DNA from: Candidatus Absconditabacterales bacterium | GTDB lineage: Bacteria; Patescibacteriota; Gracilibacteria; Absconditabacterales; Absconditicoccaceae | Length of the DNA: 5,130 bases | Assembly: GCA_937965925.1 (NCBI GenBank) | Contig: CALCME010000054.1 | Span: 1 to 5,130, forward strand | Reading direction: 5' to 3' | Shown: positions 5,119 through 5,130 of the stretch, one piece after another | Position numbering within the stretch: the stretch's first letter is position 1 | How the letters are laid out: every line of letters starts with the position of its first letter | Notes under the pieces: model-generated | What the model was told of the DNA's origin: nothing | Database searches by the model: none | The model's input: the letters and a program-made list of their open reading frames with translations, nothing else | Program-made: the position numbers and the translations under genes

Positions 5119-5130
5119 GTATACGGTCGC

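Noticed and set aside
4952..5130. Plus-strand frame open to the right edge
   Set aside because: It has no usable start codon, is T-rich low-complexity sequence, and is antisense to the consensus promoter.

Overview
The window reads sensibly only if UGA is translated as glycine (genetic code 25). With TGA as a stop, every gene breaks into fragments under about 90 codons. With TGA as Gly, four known bacterial families appear at full or near-full length, with TGA at glycines those families conserve. Only TAA and TAG end genes here. This code is known from the Patescibacteria (CPR) lineages Absconditabacteria (SR1) and Gracilibacteria, so the DNA very probably comes from one of them. I cannot tell which from the sequence. 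The base composition is AT-rich and most starts lack a clear Shine-Dalgarno sequence.

Layout. Positions 1-526 hold no gene I can defend. A 59-codon acidic small ORF (527-706, +) then converges on a minus-strand cluster. In transcription order the cluster is the ribosome-assembly GTPase Obg (3635-2139), a DivIC/FtsB-like single-pass membrane protein (1922-1467) and a short tRNA pseudouridine synthase TruB (1361-732). The gaps inside the cluster are wide (216 and 105 bases) and hold short repeats. Obg diverges from rlmH (3734-4204, +), which encodes a 23S rRNA pseudouridine-1915 methyltransferase. The 98-base gap between them holds a probable obg promoter and a hairpin in the obg leader. rlmH converges on a 124-residue predicted membrane protein of unknown function (4879-4505, -). 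Between their stop codons lies a 240-bp array of 10-bp units with no G on the plus strand. The right edge carries a perfect consensus sigma-70-type promoter pointing left, about 200 bases upstream of the membrane-protein gene.

The recognised genes share a translation theme: TruB modifies tRNA, RlmH modifies the large-subunit rRNA and Obg helps assemble the large subunit. The DivIC/FtsB-like protein belongs to cell division. The least ordinary features are the G-free 10-bp array with a 30-bp higher-order pattern, and the placement of recoded UGA codons in the catalytic loops of Obg, TruB and RlmH. I found no mobile element, CRISPR array, rRNA or tRNA gene, including no tRNA-Gly(UCA).
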